A stretch of DNA of 64,000 nt from Sphaerulina vaccinii (GCA_022570795.1 JAKUDP010000011.1:1178001-1242000); one strand, 5' to 3'. Positions 18,544 through 31,534 are shown, counted from the stretch's first letter. The notes: generated by a model not told the origin, from the sequence alone. Translations and numbers: made by a program.

Positions 18544-19946
18544 AGCGAAGTGTTTTCTTGACCGATGAAGATGCCCTCGAGTCTTTGCGAAGGGCGACTT
18601 TGTTGACTGGCCAGGTGTTCGTTGCGCGAGAGGTCAGCTTTGATATCCATGAAAAGAGGTAATAGTCTCGCCAAATTCGGACGCGGAGTAGGAAGTGAGG
18701 TTTGGAAAGAGGTTGGAAGTGAGGTTCTTGGAAAAGAATAGTGAAATCGAAAATGAGGTCAAGGTAGCACTTACTCTTCTGGTAAGGAGAACAGCATGAT
18801 TGCTTTCAATGTATATAAAGCTAAGCTAACAAGAAGAATGTCCATCAGATACCGTCGTAGTTGTAACATCAATGAGGCGACTGCGGCCTGACCAGTGAAG
18901 GCCAGGTTGCACGAAGCTGATTCAGTGCTTGACTCTACTTTTATTCATCACGCGAACATCTTCTTCTTCTTCTTCTTCTTCTTCTTCTTCTTCTTCTCTC
19001 CCATCCCAAAGTGACGGAGTCCGGCTGCTTCGACACAGCATAGGCGGTGGCGACAATGTCCATCCCTGTTCGAACCCAAAAAGTAGTGAACTCCTCGCAT
19101 CAAGAATAAGCCCCATCGAGTTACCTATCCTCAACTCACCAGCCCAGTGAGAGGAGGCGTAAGCAATCGCATGTCTATCAACCTTGACGATGGACTCCTC
19201 GACTGACCTTGTCTCCAACTTATCCTCGCCATGAGTCCCAACAATCTCCTCCCTCTTTCTTGCGACCCTGCAGCGACACCGGCTGGAAAGAAGCGCAGAC
19301 TCATATCATCGTCTCCCTCTTGCGAAGGCACCTTGCGGCGGTCCTCGATCCAGGTGCGATGTCGAGCAGAGAAGCTGTCCGGAAGGAGTGCAAGCGGTGG
19401 TGGGTGGTGAAGGAGGATGGAGGTGCAGAAGAGGATAAGCCGCGGAATTGCTTCTATGGCGGCGCTTTTCAGCTTGCAGTGATGAACACTGATGTCCGGG
19501 GACTTTCTCCCAAAGCTGTGTGTGCAGGACAGTGACGCGAGGCCATGTCTGTGTGTAAGCTTTGATTGCGATTTGTTGAGCGAGGAGTTGGAGGGAAGGA
19601 AAGTGAAGAGCTGAAAATTGAAGCTAAATGGTCGTACTTGCCAAGATACGCCAGGCAGCGATCAGGCAAGAACAAGGCTCCACTCCGACTTCCTTCGAAT
19701 CGCGTCTTTCGCGTAGAGCTTCGAGAAACTACAAATACTCAGCAACAAGCGCATCGCCAGCAAACAGACATAATCCAAGGGAACAGCATCGCAGACACGG
19801 TATGTCGCATCCTCTTCGCCACTTCGGAGACATCAGGACTAACAGTAATGGCATCTGATAGAGCACCCAACTTACCAGCAAAGCCACCAGCTTCAAGATT
19901 TGGTGGTGGACTATATCTTTCAAATCACGCGCCTACGCAGAGCAAG
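18544..19946. other. intergenic, 1.4 kb, upstream of RAE1
   Basis: Mostly unassigned. Contains the TTC microsatellite (18959-18998) and several overlapping open frames of 66-108 codons with low-complexity or unconvincing sequence. The open frame preceding RAE1 (from 19566) lacks family similarity before the RAE1 start and is probably leader sequence. Confidence 0.35.
18959..18998. repeat. TTC microsatellite
   Basis: About 13 tandem copies of TTC (or CTT). Confidence 0.9.
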
Positions 19947-21236
19947 ATGTCGGGCCTCTTCGGCAACACCAACAGCGCAGCGAGCAGCAGCGCGAACCCT
20001 ACTCAAGGCGATCTTTCGAAAGATGTCACAGTCAGCGACCCACCAGAAGACAGCATATCCGCCCTCTCATTCAGTCCCGCTTCAGATCATTTATCGGTTT
20101 CGAGTTGGGACAAGAAAGTGCGCATATACGAGATCGATGGCTCAGGACAGAGCAAGGGCGTGGCTATGTTCGAGCACGAGGGACCAGTACTAGACACATG
20201 CTGGAGTCCGGTAGGCATATCAGAGGACAGCAGCAGAGAAAACAGGCTAACAGGATACGCAGGACGGACAAAAGGTCTTTGCCGCAGGAGCAGACAAGGC
20301 AGCGCGCATGCTCGATCTAGGCGCGGGTCAGACAACAGCAACACAAGTCGCAGCTCACGACCAGCCAGTCCGCTGTGTCAAGAGCTTCACACATAACGGA
20401 ACTCCGATGCTGGTGACGGGCAGCTGGGACAAATCAATCAGATACTGGGATCTACGCACACCCAATCCAGTGGCCACAGTCGATGCTGGAGAACGTGTCT
20501 ATACGATGGACGTCAGAAACGACTCCATGCTGGTCATTGGCACAGCAGAACGGCACATCAAGATCGTCGACCTTAAGCAGCCGGACAGATTCTACAAGAC
20601 CATGCAAAGTCCTCTTAAGTGGTAAGCAAAGTACTAGGCAGAAGGCATGGCCTCTCTGCAGTGTCTCACCAAGCTCGCACTCACTGAGATGTCGAGCTTG
20701 AGAACAGACACTAATGAGACAGCCTGCGTTTTCAGAGATACTTGCTAACCCATCTACCTACTACTTTTAGGCAAACGAGAACAGTCAGCACATTCATCGA
20801 CGGCTCAGGTTTTGCAATCGGATCGATCGAAGGACGCTGTGCTATTCAATACGTCGACGAGAAGGACTCGGCCAATAACTTCTCCTTCAAGTGCCATCGC
20901 CAGACACCTTCGGACAACCGCACGATCTCCAACGTCTATGCCGTGAACGCCATCTCCTTCCATCCACAACACGGCACTTTCTCAACAGCAGGCAGCGATG
21001 GCACCTTCCACTTCTGGGACAAGGATGCGAAGCACAGATTGAAGGGATACCCGGAGGTCGGTGGTACCATCTCAGCGACAGAGTTCAACAGATCTGGCAA
21101 CATCTTCGCATACGCTGTGTCGTATGACTGGAGCAAGGGCTATCAGTTCAACACTCCACAGGTCGCGAACAAGATCATGCTGCATCCTGTTGTCGGTGAC
21201 GAGTGTAAGCCGCGACCTAAGACAACGAAGCGTTAA
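19947..21236 (+). CDS. rae1: RAE1/Gle2 mRNA export factor
   Basis: 362 aa in three exons (19947-20210, 20263-20621, 20771-21236); both introns keep frame and have GT..AG ends. I start at MSGLFGNTNSAASS as in other fungal RAE1 proteins; an in-frame ATG further upstream (MASDRAP, near 19849) is possible. After DVTVSDPPEDSISALSFSP the WD40 blades follow: DHLSVSSWDKKVRIYEI, GPVLDTCWSPDGQKVFAAGA, MLVTGSWDKSIRYWDLR, ERHIKIVDL, IEGRCAIQYV and FSTAGSDGTFHFWDKDAKHR. This is the beta-propeller that binds the GLEBS motif of a nucleoporin and acts in mRNA export and mitotic checkpoint control. Ends in RPKTTKR. Confidence 0.94.
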
Positions 21237-22234
21237 CGTTCTCAGATTATAAGCGTGGAGTTTTGGCGTTTTCTCTGAAACGAGACGGATACCAGGGCAT
21301 CGAGTGGAGCGCGTGAGAGTTTTAGCATTAAAAAAGGCGCCAGAGACGAAGCGAGCGCTGTGCTCCATGTAGATATTACGAAACATTTTCAAAAGTCACC
21401 AACCTGTCCGATGATCCACCCATGTCCGAGGGCTGAGGAAACTGGTCGCTGCCGCCCTTCTCTGCGATTCTGCGCTGTCTATGCTACTGAAAGCAGCCTA
21501 GGCGTGCGAACGAAGCCTGATACGCGGAACGGAGAGGTTGTATCGAAATCCAGGCTTCGTGTCTAATGTCTCTCGTAACGGCAGCCGACTATGCAGCCCA
21601 GAGCGAAGACAGCGTGCACCGGCAACGACCAATTTCTTCGAGCCTTGCTCGTCTCGAAAGTGACCTACCATGCGCCTGGCATGACTTTTGACATCCCAAA
21701 TATCTCACTTTTTCCACATATCGTTAATTCGAACTTTTCGATATTGAGGTCTCAAAACTATATGAAACGACTTCAAACTTCTCAAACTTTATAAGGGGAC
21801 CACAAAGCATCGTTCGGATGTCTGCTTGGCATGTTTGATCATCAGCCTCGCTGCTGTCTCGCACTCCATCTCACAGGGCTAACCCTAAGGACCCTGGTGA
21901 AATGAACAGAGTATGGCGGAGCCCAAAGGCTCGCGAAGTTGATCGTTGCCGGCATCTCACAACAAGCAGAATTGGCCACGGCAGCAGAGGTACCAACGGA
22001 CGAATATCTAAGAACAGAGAGGACTACTTTCTCGAACTAGTATTAGCAAAGCTCTCTGAAATCTGGAAACACACTAAGCAAAGACAGAGTGTGCCGGCAA
22101 TCTTCACTTTCCTCGAGCCTTGGCCCATCGATAGTCTCGCTACTAGCTATCAACACCAATTTGCCCATGAGTGTCTCTTCTCGATGAGGCGGGTTCTGGT
22201 GGGACTTTATTTTCCTTCCTTTAATGCCAACTTT
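21237..22234. other. intergenic, 1 kb
   Basis: No gene recognised between RAE1 and array C; AT-rich stretch at about 21690-21800. Short open frames overlap and lack features. Confidence 0.35.
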
Positions 22235-22412
22235 CAAATCGCTCCTAGCCTATATGGCTCAGTCGGTAAGTCGTTGGCTATGCCGATGTTCGATGATGGA
22301 TGGAACTGGGTTTCGTGTTGAGCAGAGTATGCTTACGATGCCGAATCCCATAGCTACAGAGTAGCCTGAGGAGATATGGACGATTGTTTTGCTGTTTTAG
22401 TGCTTGCTTTTC
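22235..22412 (+). ncRNA. array C unit 1
   Basis: AAATCGCTCC start; box A ATGGCTCAGTCGGTA at 22254-22268 is close to a canonical tRNA D-arm; AAGTCG; CGTTGGC-TAT-GCCGATG hairpin (compensatory G-C pairs); ACGATTGTTTTGC at 22380-22392 and GCTTTTC. Confidence 0.83.
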
Positions 22413-22507
22413 TTTCTCTTTTCTCTTGTGATGCTCTGTGAGGATCCCTTTCGATGACTCCGGATCTAGTGATGAAACTTCATATTCCTTTTGCAACCTC
22501 AACTTTT

Positions 22508-22690
22508 AATGATCGCTCCTAGCCAACATGGCTCAGTCGGTAACTCGTCAGCTATGCTGATGTTCGATGATGAGTGGACTTAGGCTTAGTACGAAGCAGA
22601 TCTTGCTTGATGCTGAGGTCAGCTGCTACAAAGTAGCCTGTGGAAGTACGGACGAATGCTTTGCCATTTTCCTATTTTTTTTCTCTCAGC
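22508..22690 (+). ncRNA. array C unit 2
   Basis: AATGATCGCTCC near 22508; ATGGCTCAGTCGGTA at 22529; TAACTCG replaces TAAGTCG; CGTCAGC-TAT-GCTGATG hairpin; ACGAATGCTTTGCC at 22652. Confidence 0.8.
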
Positions 22691-24240
22691 GACAAGCATC
22701 ACATAACCATGCCACATTCACTCACCGACCATAAGCCACGCGTCAGTGCATCAATTGAACGTTTCAAGTTCCTAGTGCCTTTCGTACCTGTGCCAATGCC
22801 TGTGGCGTCTGCCTGTCAGCAAGGATAGCTTTCGAATGTTTCGTAACTTATACTTTGTAGGTCTGTCAACATGTTCGTACATGCAACAAGGAGCTGAGGC
22901 TTGCGTGGTCCTTGATGCTTGAGCTTGAACGTTTACTGTCTACTGTCTGCGATGTCGCTGGCTCACTTGGTTCGGTTGACATTGGCAAGGTCTGCAATCG
23001 ACCTCGTGAACAGCAGAGAAGCCGAGTTAGCCACGGAACGTCTCTGGAAAGCCACTGTTGCCTGGAGTACAGTGAAGCTGACAAGCCATATGTTATCTGT
23101 ACCTTGCGGCAGGAGAATTCTGTCGCATATCATTCGTCGTAGGTTGGCGGCTTCAATGGCGGCCCTGCAGTAGTAAGCAAGGTAGATAGCACAGCCTCGA
23201 AGGATTCGTACGGTAGAGGAGGCTGTGCATAGCTTTTCGGATTGTGAAACGAAGCGTTCCTGAGTGGAGTGGAACTTCTAGCGGTATTCTAGGTTCTGAC
23301 GGATTGACCTTGCATGAGATATGATGGGGCTATGATGGGAATTGATATGGGAGAGTTTCGTAGAAGTGTCGTGTGATGTTGTTGAAGAAACAGAGATGGG
23401 GATGGAGACCGGGTATTTCGGTAGATGAAGTGCTTGGCGATGTGCAAGATATCCGGACGCGCACGGACGTCCCTTCATGTGAAGAATTGAAGAACTAGTT
23501 CAGATGGGAAGAACACTCGGTCTGTGAGGTGTTCACCGTTATAGACAAGCTTATCGTAGATGGTGAGTGAGATGGTGTTGTTCTGATATGCCTGAGGTTG
23601 TCTATCGAAGATCACTCATGCATATCTGGGAAGTGGCAGCCGGTTTCATGGTCTAATTTAAGCTCACCGGTTATGACGAAGAAGCGACCTGTTGTCCTTC
23701 TATGCTTCTGGAACTACTGCTGCAGTCAGACGTCAGTTTGTACCTATTGCACATGTCGGCCGCAGGTGAACAGCACTCTCTGGTATCAAGCGCACGAATG
23801 GGAGCTTCTGAACACAGGTTACTTCGAGTTCCTTGCGCTCGCTACAAGCCCGGTTGGCGCTCTTCGACACGGTTCAGTTGCTCAGCCTCATATCTTCAAC
23901 AAGGTTCACTGTCGACTGCGCCCACTGCGCCTGAGGAACGACCTTCGCCAATCTGGCTGCTCGAGATCGCATAGCTGCAGCTGCTACTTCTCTTGTACCT
24001 CTACTAGCGAGAGCAGGCCGCTAGCAATTGTCGACATCCTAGTTCTAGCTCAGTTTTAGGCCGCATCCTTCGACAGCGGGTCAAGCGCCGGGACAGTCTT
24101 GTGAGCTGGCGTTGCTTGCTCTGACACTGCATACCTGATCGCGTTGCCAGAACGCTGGTCGCGCACACACTTCTATTCCTAGCTGTTGCCTGCGAAGCAC
24201 ACAGCTCCCCCATTGCTCACAAGGCGACAAGGATCAAATC
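22691..24240. other. intergenic, 1.5 kb, upstream of CRZ1
   Basis: Long region ahead of the transcription factor gene, plausibly its promoter and leader. Open frames of up to 153 codons (23598-24059) have cysteine-rich, non-globular sequence without family resemblance and are not called. Confidence 0.35.
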
Positions 24241-26595
24241 ATGGACGCCCGCGGACGCTCACCCTCGGCGGGTCAGACCAACAACCATATAAGGCACTCG
24301 ACTTCGGCATCGCCGCATCCGTCTCCTCTGACTACATCCTTCGATGGCAGTTTGGGCAGTGCTTCTCTACAGAACAATCAGAGCGCCTATGCGACCGGCT
24401 TGAACGTCACCTCAGGCCCTTTCAGCGACCCGACCTTCACTAGCGACTACTCACCACAGGCGCAGTTCGGGCTTGGGCCCGCCTATCCTGGCTTCTCAGA
24501 CCAGTCGCAACAGCAGACGCAGTCGAATAACGTGTCGAACCATACCTTCCTGCAGTCGCAGGATCTGCAGAATACCAACGGCATCAACGGCGACGCCTTT
24601 CCCGCCTTCGACACGACGTACGATCCTAGCCTCGACCCCAGCGTGCTCGACAACTTCGATACCTCGCAGCTAGACCTGCTCAGCCAGCAGAGTGGTAACA
24701 TAAACACGAATAACCAGAACCTCGACCCCATGGCGGCCATGACACAGTCGCACTCCCCTACCCCACCGCATCTGTTCACAGATCAAGGCAGCCGACCATC
24801 TGGAAGTCCAAGCCCACATGCGTCGCCAAGCTTTCAGCAAGCGAATTATGGACAACTGGGACAAGTGAATAGACCAAGAATAAACTCAGAGTCTCTTGAT
24901 CCGTCAAGTGCTCGATACCCTCAGGGCGGGAGTAATGAATGGCAACATATGGGTGCATACCGTTCACATCAGCGGACGCCTTCGGACAACCACTCAGACA
25001 TCTCCTCCAACCATGCAGCGTCACCAAACATGCCCACGATGGACTCATTCGAACATTCTTCACCCATGCTGAACCCCTCCTTCCAGGATCCGTCCTTCGG
25101 AAGTGGACTAGGATTCGAGAACTTCAACCTAAACGAGCAGCAACAGCAGTTCTATAGCCCTGGACATAGTCCCGGCCACTCACCTCATCTTATGCCACAG
25201 CCACAGCAGATCCTTCCACCCTTCACAGCTGAGAACAACTTCGGACTCAACGCAACAATGAATGGCCATTTCAACCCGCAGCAGAACGGCGGACTTGATC
25301 TGTTTCCTAGTATGGGACAAGATTTTTCCGCAGCGGTGAGCAGTGAAGACCAAAGTCCGTCGGGCATGGCGGACCATATGAGCCCTCCAGAGATCAATAT
25401 CGATTTTGCTCCACCTTCGAGAGTGCCAACAGAGAACATGGGCGTGGAGAAGTCTGCGGACGCGCTTAGCCCGCCAGTTCGCAGTAAGTAGAAAGAAGAG
25501 TTTGAGCATGAAGCGCAAATGCTAATGAATGTCCTAGCAAACCGAGTTCGTGCCAAGTCAGATTCCCACGCAGGATCGAGGCCATCTTCGCCCGCACTAC
25601 TCGGAAGGGGTAGGTCGCCTTCCGCAGGATCCGGCGAAAGTCTCCTCGCAGTCGATGGCTCACGCGCAACTACACGGTCTCCATCTCCAGGTCGCGGCCG
25701 TAGTGGCTCTAATGGTCGCGCGCGAAGTACCAGTAACGCTTCGGATTCACGCGATTATATTCTGGATCTGGCAGATCCGGCTAGGTCTCCCAGTACTGGT
25801 GGCGACAGTAAGAGAGTCCAGAAGCACCCGGCGACATTCCAATGCAATCTCTGTCCAAAAAGATTCACTAGAGCGTACAACCTGCGATCACATCTGCGAA
25901 CGCATACGGACGAAAGACCCTTTGTCTGCACAGTCTGTGGCAAGGCGTTCGCTCGTCAGCACGATCGGAAACGACATGAAGGCCTACACTCTGGAGAAAA
26001 GAAGTTCGTATGCAAAGGTACTCTGCAGACTGGATCGCAGTGGGGATGTGGGAGGCGCTTCGCTCGAGCAGACGCTCTTGGCAGACATTTCAGATCTGAG
26101 GCAGGCCGTGTGTGTATCAAACCACTGCTGGATGAAGAAGCTGCGGAGCGTCAACGAGCCTTCATGGAAGAGCAACAGCAGGCGAACGTGGCTGCAGGCC
26201 TTGTCGCACCTCAGCCTATGATGGCACAGCCAGAGATGAATCTCGGCAACTTCCTTCCACAAGCACTTCTCGCACAATACCCAGCACTGGCCGGTCTGGA
26301 TTGGAGCAGCATACCACAAGGTGCACCTCCTGACGAAGAAGCGTACAGCGGACGCAGCTCGTTCGATGCGTCAGGCAGTGGCTATGAAGATTACTCGGAG
26401 AACGAACAAAACCATTTTGGTCAACAACAGCAAGACCAAAATATGACGGGAATGAACATGGGCATGAGGAATCAGATGAACATGATGGGCATGAATAACA
26501 TGGGTGGCATGCAACAGCAACAACAACAGCCACAATTCAGTGGCTATAGCGGGAATACTGCAGGCGACTATCTGAGCGACTTCGAAGGTCGGTAG
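24241..26595 (+). CDS. crz1: CRZ1-like calcineurin-responsive zinc-finger factor
   Basis: 766 aa in two exons (24241-25483, 25538-26595), phase-1 intron of 54 bp. The long N-terminal half is Ser/Gln/Asn-rich low complexity. Near residues 383-388, PEINID fits the PxIxIT-type calcineurin docking pattern. Two classic C2H2 fingers follow at about 515-565 ([10 protein letters not shown]...[15 protein letters not shown]...HEGLH) and a third irregular one ([20 protein letters not shown]...VC), the arrangement seen in fungal CRZ1/CrzA. The tail is rich in Gln and Met. Calcineurin dephosphorylation normally drives such factors into the nucleus to induce calcium, alkaline and wall-stress genes. Start [12 protein letters not shown] matches filamentous-fungal homologues. 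Confidence 0.9.
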
Positions 26596-27708
26596 GACTC
26601 GTCTTCGAAGATCAAAGCAGAAGCCATTTCCTTGACGTACACATGGAGGCAGCTGTGACTTGGACTTTTCGTCAAGCCTTCCGTCTTTTTACGAATTTGC
26701 GCGTTGATACCACAATGCTCTCAGTATGGATGCTGAGCGAGCTAGGATACATGGGCGTTGAGATGTGATATGATATACCCCAGCTAGATCGTGGAATTGA
26801 TGAACACTTCAATGCTTCGAATGTCTCTGATGAGGATCTCGTTCTCCTCGTCTTGCGTCTGTGCACCGGCTCGCCCCTTCCGGACAAGCTGACTTCACCC
26901 GCGTTCGTTTCGTGTTCTTTCGTCCCAACGCCATCACACCTCTCTCATCGAAGGCAGTTCAACGTCAGAGCACCTCATCACGCACGCGAGAGCTGGTATA
27001 CGCGATCTGCGATGCGGCAAGCTCCTGGACGTCTCTCCCTTATGCATCTGCTCAGATATCCTCCCGATGGCCAGCTTCGTAGGATTGGTATTAGGACGCC
27101 AGAAGCGACATTAGAGTGGAGCTGTTCGCATTGACTGGTCTCACTGACTTTCATCCATCTAGGTACGGCAACAGCTGGGGCGTGACACTCGCTCCATCTG
27201 ATGGTCTGGGGTCTCTGGTTGGAAAGCTTGGTCGGACGTGGCAGAGTCACATTCTGACCTGTATCTTGATGATCATCGGATTCGAACATCATTCCACTGC
27301 GGACATCGCAGCCGCACGAAGCATGAACAAGGAATGGCGAGGCTGCTGGCGCGACAGCAGCCCTGGTAGCATGGATGTCCGCACAAGGCTGCGCCCCTTC
27401 ACGACTCCGCAAGTTCGTGCCTCAAATGCTCGTGCATATCAAAGAGGCCGCCAAACAGCACTAAAACAACACTCCACCCGAACGTCCTTCCACTCAACAC
27501 CTGGTCAATGAACATCAGCTCTATCATGAATCCAATCATGACCCATGCTGGACTCCATGGTTGAGCATAACCGCCTCTGTGGAGCCTCACCTGCATCTTA
27601 CTGCTATACCATCATTTGGCGTCTGCGTCGCTGTCAAAATGGAGATGATATCCTCAGTGACTCTCTCTGATAAGACACACACCTGTCTGGCAACACCACA
27701 CGCCAAAC
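26596..27708. other. intergenic, 1.1 kb
   Basis: Between CRZ1 and the membrane protein gene. Open frames up to 144 codons on both strands overlap and show no protein features; none called. Confidence 0.35.
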
Positions 27709-29026
27709 ATGTCCGACAAGTCCTCGCTGCCTTCTCTCAGCTCGCTTCGAGGATCCGTAGGCATCGACATCCTCCTTGGCCACCATCGCAGACACTTAGG
27801 TGCCACCGATAACTTTCCTAGCATGCGGACTGTCTATCTGTCCACGATGGTTCTTGCAGTATATGCAGTAGTTGGCTGCTTGGCCATCCAATTCTGCACG
27901 CCGGGAATGAGAATCACAGTTCCGATCACAGCCGCCGTCATCGATCTGCTTCTTCTATGGTCGATACTTCTTGATCCTGAACCTGGCGGGCAGGTCAAGT
28001 ATCGACGTAATCTCATGAACACATTCCTCACTGTGTTCTTGACAGTGCTGTTGACGTCAATACTGTTCTATTATGAGTGGTATCCCGCAAGGACGACCTG
28101 GATCCTACAGCAGTCTTCAGAAACCAAGGTACTCTTTGCATGCCTAAGTCTCGAGTCACAGACAGACTGATAATCTTTGACAGACGCATATTTCATACCC
28201 GGCAGTAGCGTTCGTCTCGGACCATCCAGCTCCATTTCAGGCCGACATCATTGCTCCCCCAGACTGCTACATCGGACAATGGAATGCCGATCCACAGCCC
28301 TGCGACAATCTGAGCATGGACGAGGTGGCTGAGATGGGAGGATCTGGCCTAAATGCAAGCTCGTCTTGCAGTTGCAGGAATGATTGGGAAGGAGGAGTTC
28401 ATCCGAACTTCGTTGGACTCGATCATAAACCTTCAATTCACTTCCGGCCGAGCAACAACATGGTAGCGAGCTCGGTACAAGTCTTTCTGAACTTGCGATT
28501 CAGCTTCAGTGGTCAGTGATGGCTTTGCCGACAGTACGGCTACCATGTAAGCTGACACAACACTTGACTTCTAGTGAATGAGTCTCGCTTCGAAGGCAAA
28601 GGCTTCGTGACTGGGCCGAATCTTTGGATGCTGGTTTACGACTCCACTATTTCAGCCGCGACTGCCTACACTACAGCTAATGGAGAGTACGTCCTAGCCG
28701 ACGTCAACTCTGTCAATACTGTGACCATGAACCGGGTCTTCATTCGTTATCGCAACGGCACAGGGGCATATCAGTATCACGTCTCCCTCAGCAGCTCACA
28801 AAATTCTGGAGTAACTTGCGATGTGTCTGGCCAGATGACGAATCCGCTTGGGAACTACTCGGACTGCTCCGCGCTTTTCTTGTTCAGGATTCAGAGCTTT
28901 CAGAGCAGCGTCTTGCAGGAAAGGAGAAACTTGGAGTGGGCAGACTTTGGAGCTAGTGTTGGCGCGTACTTTGCGCTGATCCAGGCTGGGAGCTGGATTC
29001 TGAGCTTGTTGGCTTTCGCAACTTGA
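27709..29026 (+). CDS. hypothetical membrane protein
   Basis: 399 aa in three exons (27709-28128, 28184-28511, 28575-29026) with introns of 55 and 63 bp that keep frame. Residues about 42-62 (VYLSTMVLAVYAVVGCLAIQ), 70-90 (VPITAAVIDLLLLWSILL) and 102-122 (NTFLTVFLTVLLTSILFYYEW) are membrane helices; a large loop with cysteines (PDCYIGQWNADPQPC, SCSCRNDW) and N-glycosylation sequons (NVS-type, NES, NGT, NYS) follows, then a C-terminal helix (FALIQAGSWILSLLAFAT). The Cys/sequon loop probably faces the lumen or outside. Common in Dothideomycetes, function unknown to me. Confidence 0.75.
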
Positions 29027-29288
29027 GAAAGTGGTCTCAGTGAAAAGAGAAGCGTATGTGTAGAGCACTTCCCGGCTGAATAGATGCCCATGGAAGAGTT
29101 AAAGAACAGAGCGCTGACCGATGAAGACGATTCCAAGGTTTGTTGGCGTAAGGTGAATTGGCTCGAGGCGCGATGCACTGGAAGCGGGTCGCGTCCTCTA
29201 GGCGACTTTGCAAGCAAACAACGCGAGCTACGCCACACAGCTGTTTCAAACTTGCACCGACGACACATCTCACGAGGAACGAGACATC

Positions 29289-31283
29289 ATGGCGCCATCC
29301 GTCAATCATGCGGCGCTGGGTCGAGAGGCAGACCTGCGAACCATGGCCTATGTTACGCGCTTCATCGACAATAACAAAGGCGTCTACCTGGACTTCGAAA
29401 TCCGGCAACCAATACTTAACAGATTGGCTAAAGAGTACGACCTCAGACCCTATTACAAAGGATATCAAAACGATCAGTACATCGCATCTTCATTGCACGA
29501 CAAAATCATCTCCTTTTTGAAGACCAGAAAGGAAGCTCAATGGAAGACCGAAGAGTGCAGAGGCGACGCATCAATCGACAAACTGTTTGAGATTGGCAGC
29601 GACATGCTCGAGGAGAAAGTTCGCGACGAGTTGGCCGCTGTCATACAGAGCTTGCCTGCTACGCCGCCGCCTCCTGCACCCAAAGACCAGTTGACAGAAC
29701 TTGGTGTCGAGGAAGCTGAAGTTGCACTTCTCCCTGCCAGTGGAGATGACTCTGAGTACGAGACACGCCAGCCGCCCAAGTCCAGCGCCCGAGGTGCATC
29801 CAGGCCAAAGGGCAGGCAGTCAACCAAGTCCAAGTCATCAAGACGCAACATGAAGTTGCTACGTACCGCTAGGACAACGCGCGCTCCAAAGCTCAGTAAT
29901 CGTCAAGACGCGGCCTCTGAAGATGAAAACGGCTCAGAGGAACACGAATCGGAAGTCGATGCTGGTTCTGATGTCGAAGCTGAGCATGCGGATGGAGATG
30001 TAGCTGAGGGGCAATACTTGCGGCACGAAGACGGCAGCATCCTCAGCGTCAGCAAGAAGCGTGGTCCCGGAGCAGACTTTGGAGAACCTCCACGTAACAA
30101 GAAGAAAGCCAATTCTGGCCGTGGTGATGCGCCAGCAGGAGCACTCGCGACCAAGAACGCTGGCCGTAGGAGCATGCAGAAGGAGGCCGATCTCGAGAGC
30201 GAGCTGGACGACTTGGACGAAGACGACATACTCGCTCTACAGGCTCAGAGTGATAAGTACAACAAGAGCATCAGCGAGCAAGAGAACGTGATAGCAAACG
30301 AAGAGCCAGACCGCAACATAGACGACATCGAGGACCAGCACAGTGACCCGCCACAAGACACTTCAGCAACGAATGGTGGGCTCCATGGCATCGGTACCAG
30401 AAACACAGACAATGCGTTGATATCGACTGCAAGCAGGCAAACTCTTGAGAGTCAGGCTCACGCTTCTCTTACAGCAGACATGTTGAAGCTGGATGTGCGC
30501 GGCGCTATGCTGAAGGTTGATGAGTGCCTGACTCAGGCTCTTCATGAAGCTTTCCCGGATGCTAGCGTTGTGAAAGTCGCTAGCGTGGCCATCGAGCCCA
30601 CTCGATCATTGACCCGTCTCTATGTCAAGACCCTTGGTCAAGACTGGCTCCAGCTATCCTCGGACGCCGCGAACGCCGACCACACCAAGATCCACTTCAG
30701 CGCAATGGCTTTGCTAAAGTCTCTGATCTGGCACTATCTGGTGTCGGAGGTCTTGACCAAGGAAGTGTTGAGCGACACTGTCTACACTGTGCTGCGCAAG
30801 GTTCGCGCACATCTCGAGCCGGTTCTGAACGACTACGCTGTTCCATACAGCTCGGTCATTCGCCGTGCGTCACAAGCACAGTTCAGAGACTCTGGCGTCA
30901 TCGAGGAGGATGTAACTCACTGCGCACACGACTTGAAGGCGAAGCTCATGATGATCTTACGACCTCACTTGGACGAGATGAACAAGTCGGAGCCACAGGA
31001 CTGGCGCAAGGACCTGTCGAAGAGCTTGGTGGAGGTCTGTCACCACGCTATCTTGCTTAGAGCTAAGCTGGAAATGGAGGAGAACAAGCACAAGGTCTTC
31101 GTGTTTCACTACCCGGACAAGTTTTACGGAAAGCAGATGGAGGCGGACAGTGGTCATGAGGGAGTGGTGTTATTCACGAAGATGCCTGGAATCAAGGAGG
31201 TCATGGGCGACGGAGAGAGTGAGAGGGTGATCGTTGAGGCTGTGGTCGTTCGGTACCCTGAAGAGTTGTACGACTCGAACTAG
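29289..31283 (+). CDS. hypothetical protein, 664 aa, paralogue of next gene
   Basis: Intronless. Start at MAPSVNHAALGRE (29289); the frame extends upstream without an earlier supported ATG. An N-terminal globular part (about 1-115, ending FEIGSDMLEEKVRDELAAV) is followed by a long charged linker with basic motifs (KSKSSRRNMK, NKKKANSGR) and acidic runs (ESELDDLDEDDILAL), then a C-terminal alpha-helical domain (about 400-664) with WHYLVSEVLTKEVLSD and EVCHHAILLRAKLEMEENKH and a closing FTKMPGIKEVMGDG block. Basic clusters suggest a nuclear protein. The C-terminal domain and N-terminal domain both resemble the downstream gene, so the two arose by an old tandem duplication. No catalytic motif recognised. 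Confidence 0.8.
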   Translation: MAPSVNHAALGREADLRTMAYVTRFIDNNKGVYLDFEIRQPILNRLAKEYDLRPYYKGYQNDQYIASSLHDKIISFLKTRKEAQWKTEECRGDASIDKLFEIGSDMLEEKVRDELAAVIQSLPATPPPPAPKDQLTELGVEEAEVALLPASGDDSEYETRQPPKSSARGASRPKGRQSTKSKSSRRNMKLLRTARTTRAPKLSNRQDAASEDENGSEEHESEVDAGSDVEAEHADGDVAEGQYLRHEDGSILSVSKKRGPGADFGEPPRNKKKANSGRGDAPAGALATKNAGRRSMQKEADLESELDDLDEDDILALQAQSDKYNKSISEQENVIANEEPDRNIDDIEDQHSDPPQDTSATNGGLHGIGTRNTDNALISTASRQTLESQAHASLTADMLKLDVRGAMLKVDECLTQALHEAFPDASVVKVASVAIEPTRSLTRLYVKTLGQDWLQLSSDAANADHTKIHFSAMALLKSLIWHYLVSEVLTKEVLSDTVYTVLRKVRAHLEPVLNDYAVPYSSVIRRASQAQFRDSGVIEEDVTHCAHDLKAKLMMILRPHLDEMNKSEPQDWRKDLSKSLVEVCHHAILLRAKLEMEENKHKVFVFHYPDKFYGKQMEADSGHEGVVLFTKMPGIKEVMGDGESERVIVEAVVVRYPEELYDSN

Positions 31284-31534
31284 CGTGGTGTTGTACATGC
31301 AAAGGTAAGGTGGGTGCAGAACGCAGGATGTAGCGCAACAAGTGCTGATCCCTGCTCGGAAGTTCGAGAAGAACAACGAATGTGTAAGTCCTTTATCATG
31401 AATGCAGTACCATGCAGCTAGTGCTGCAAACATGTCTCATAAATTTGCATGATGGCATGCTCTGCACTTCCATCGACAGTGTCCCATCCTACTCCACTTA
31501 CTTCTCTCTGCAGCGCCACCCCGTGGACATCATC

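Noticed and set aside
23598..24059. 153-aa open frame upstream of CRZ1
   Set aside because: Cysteine-rich without domain, no support beyond being open; treated as leader sequence.
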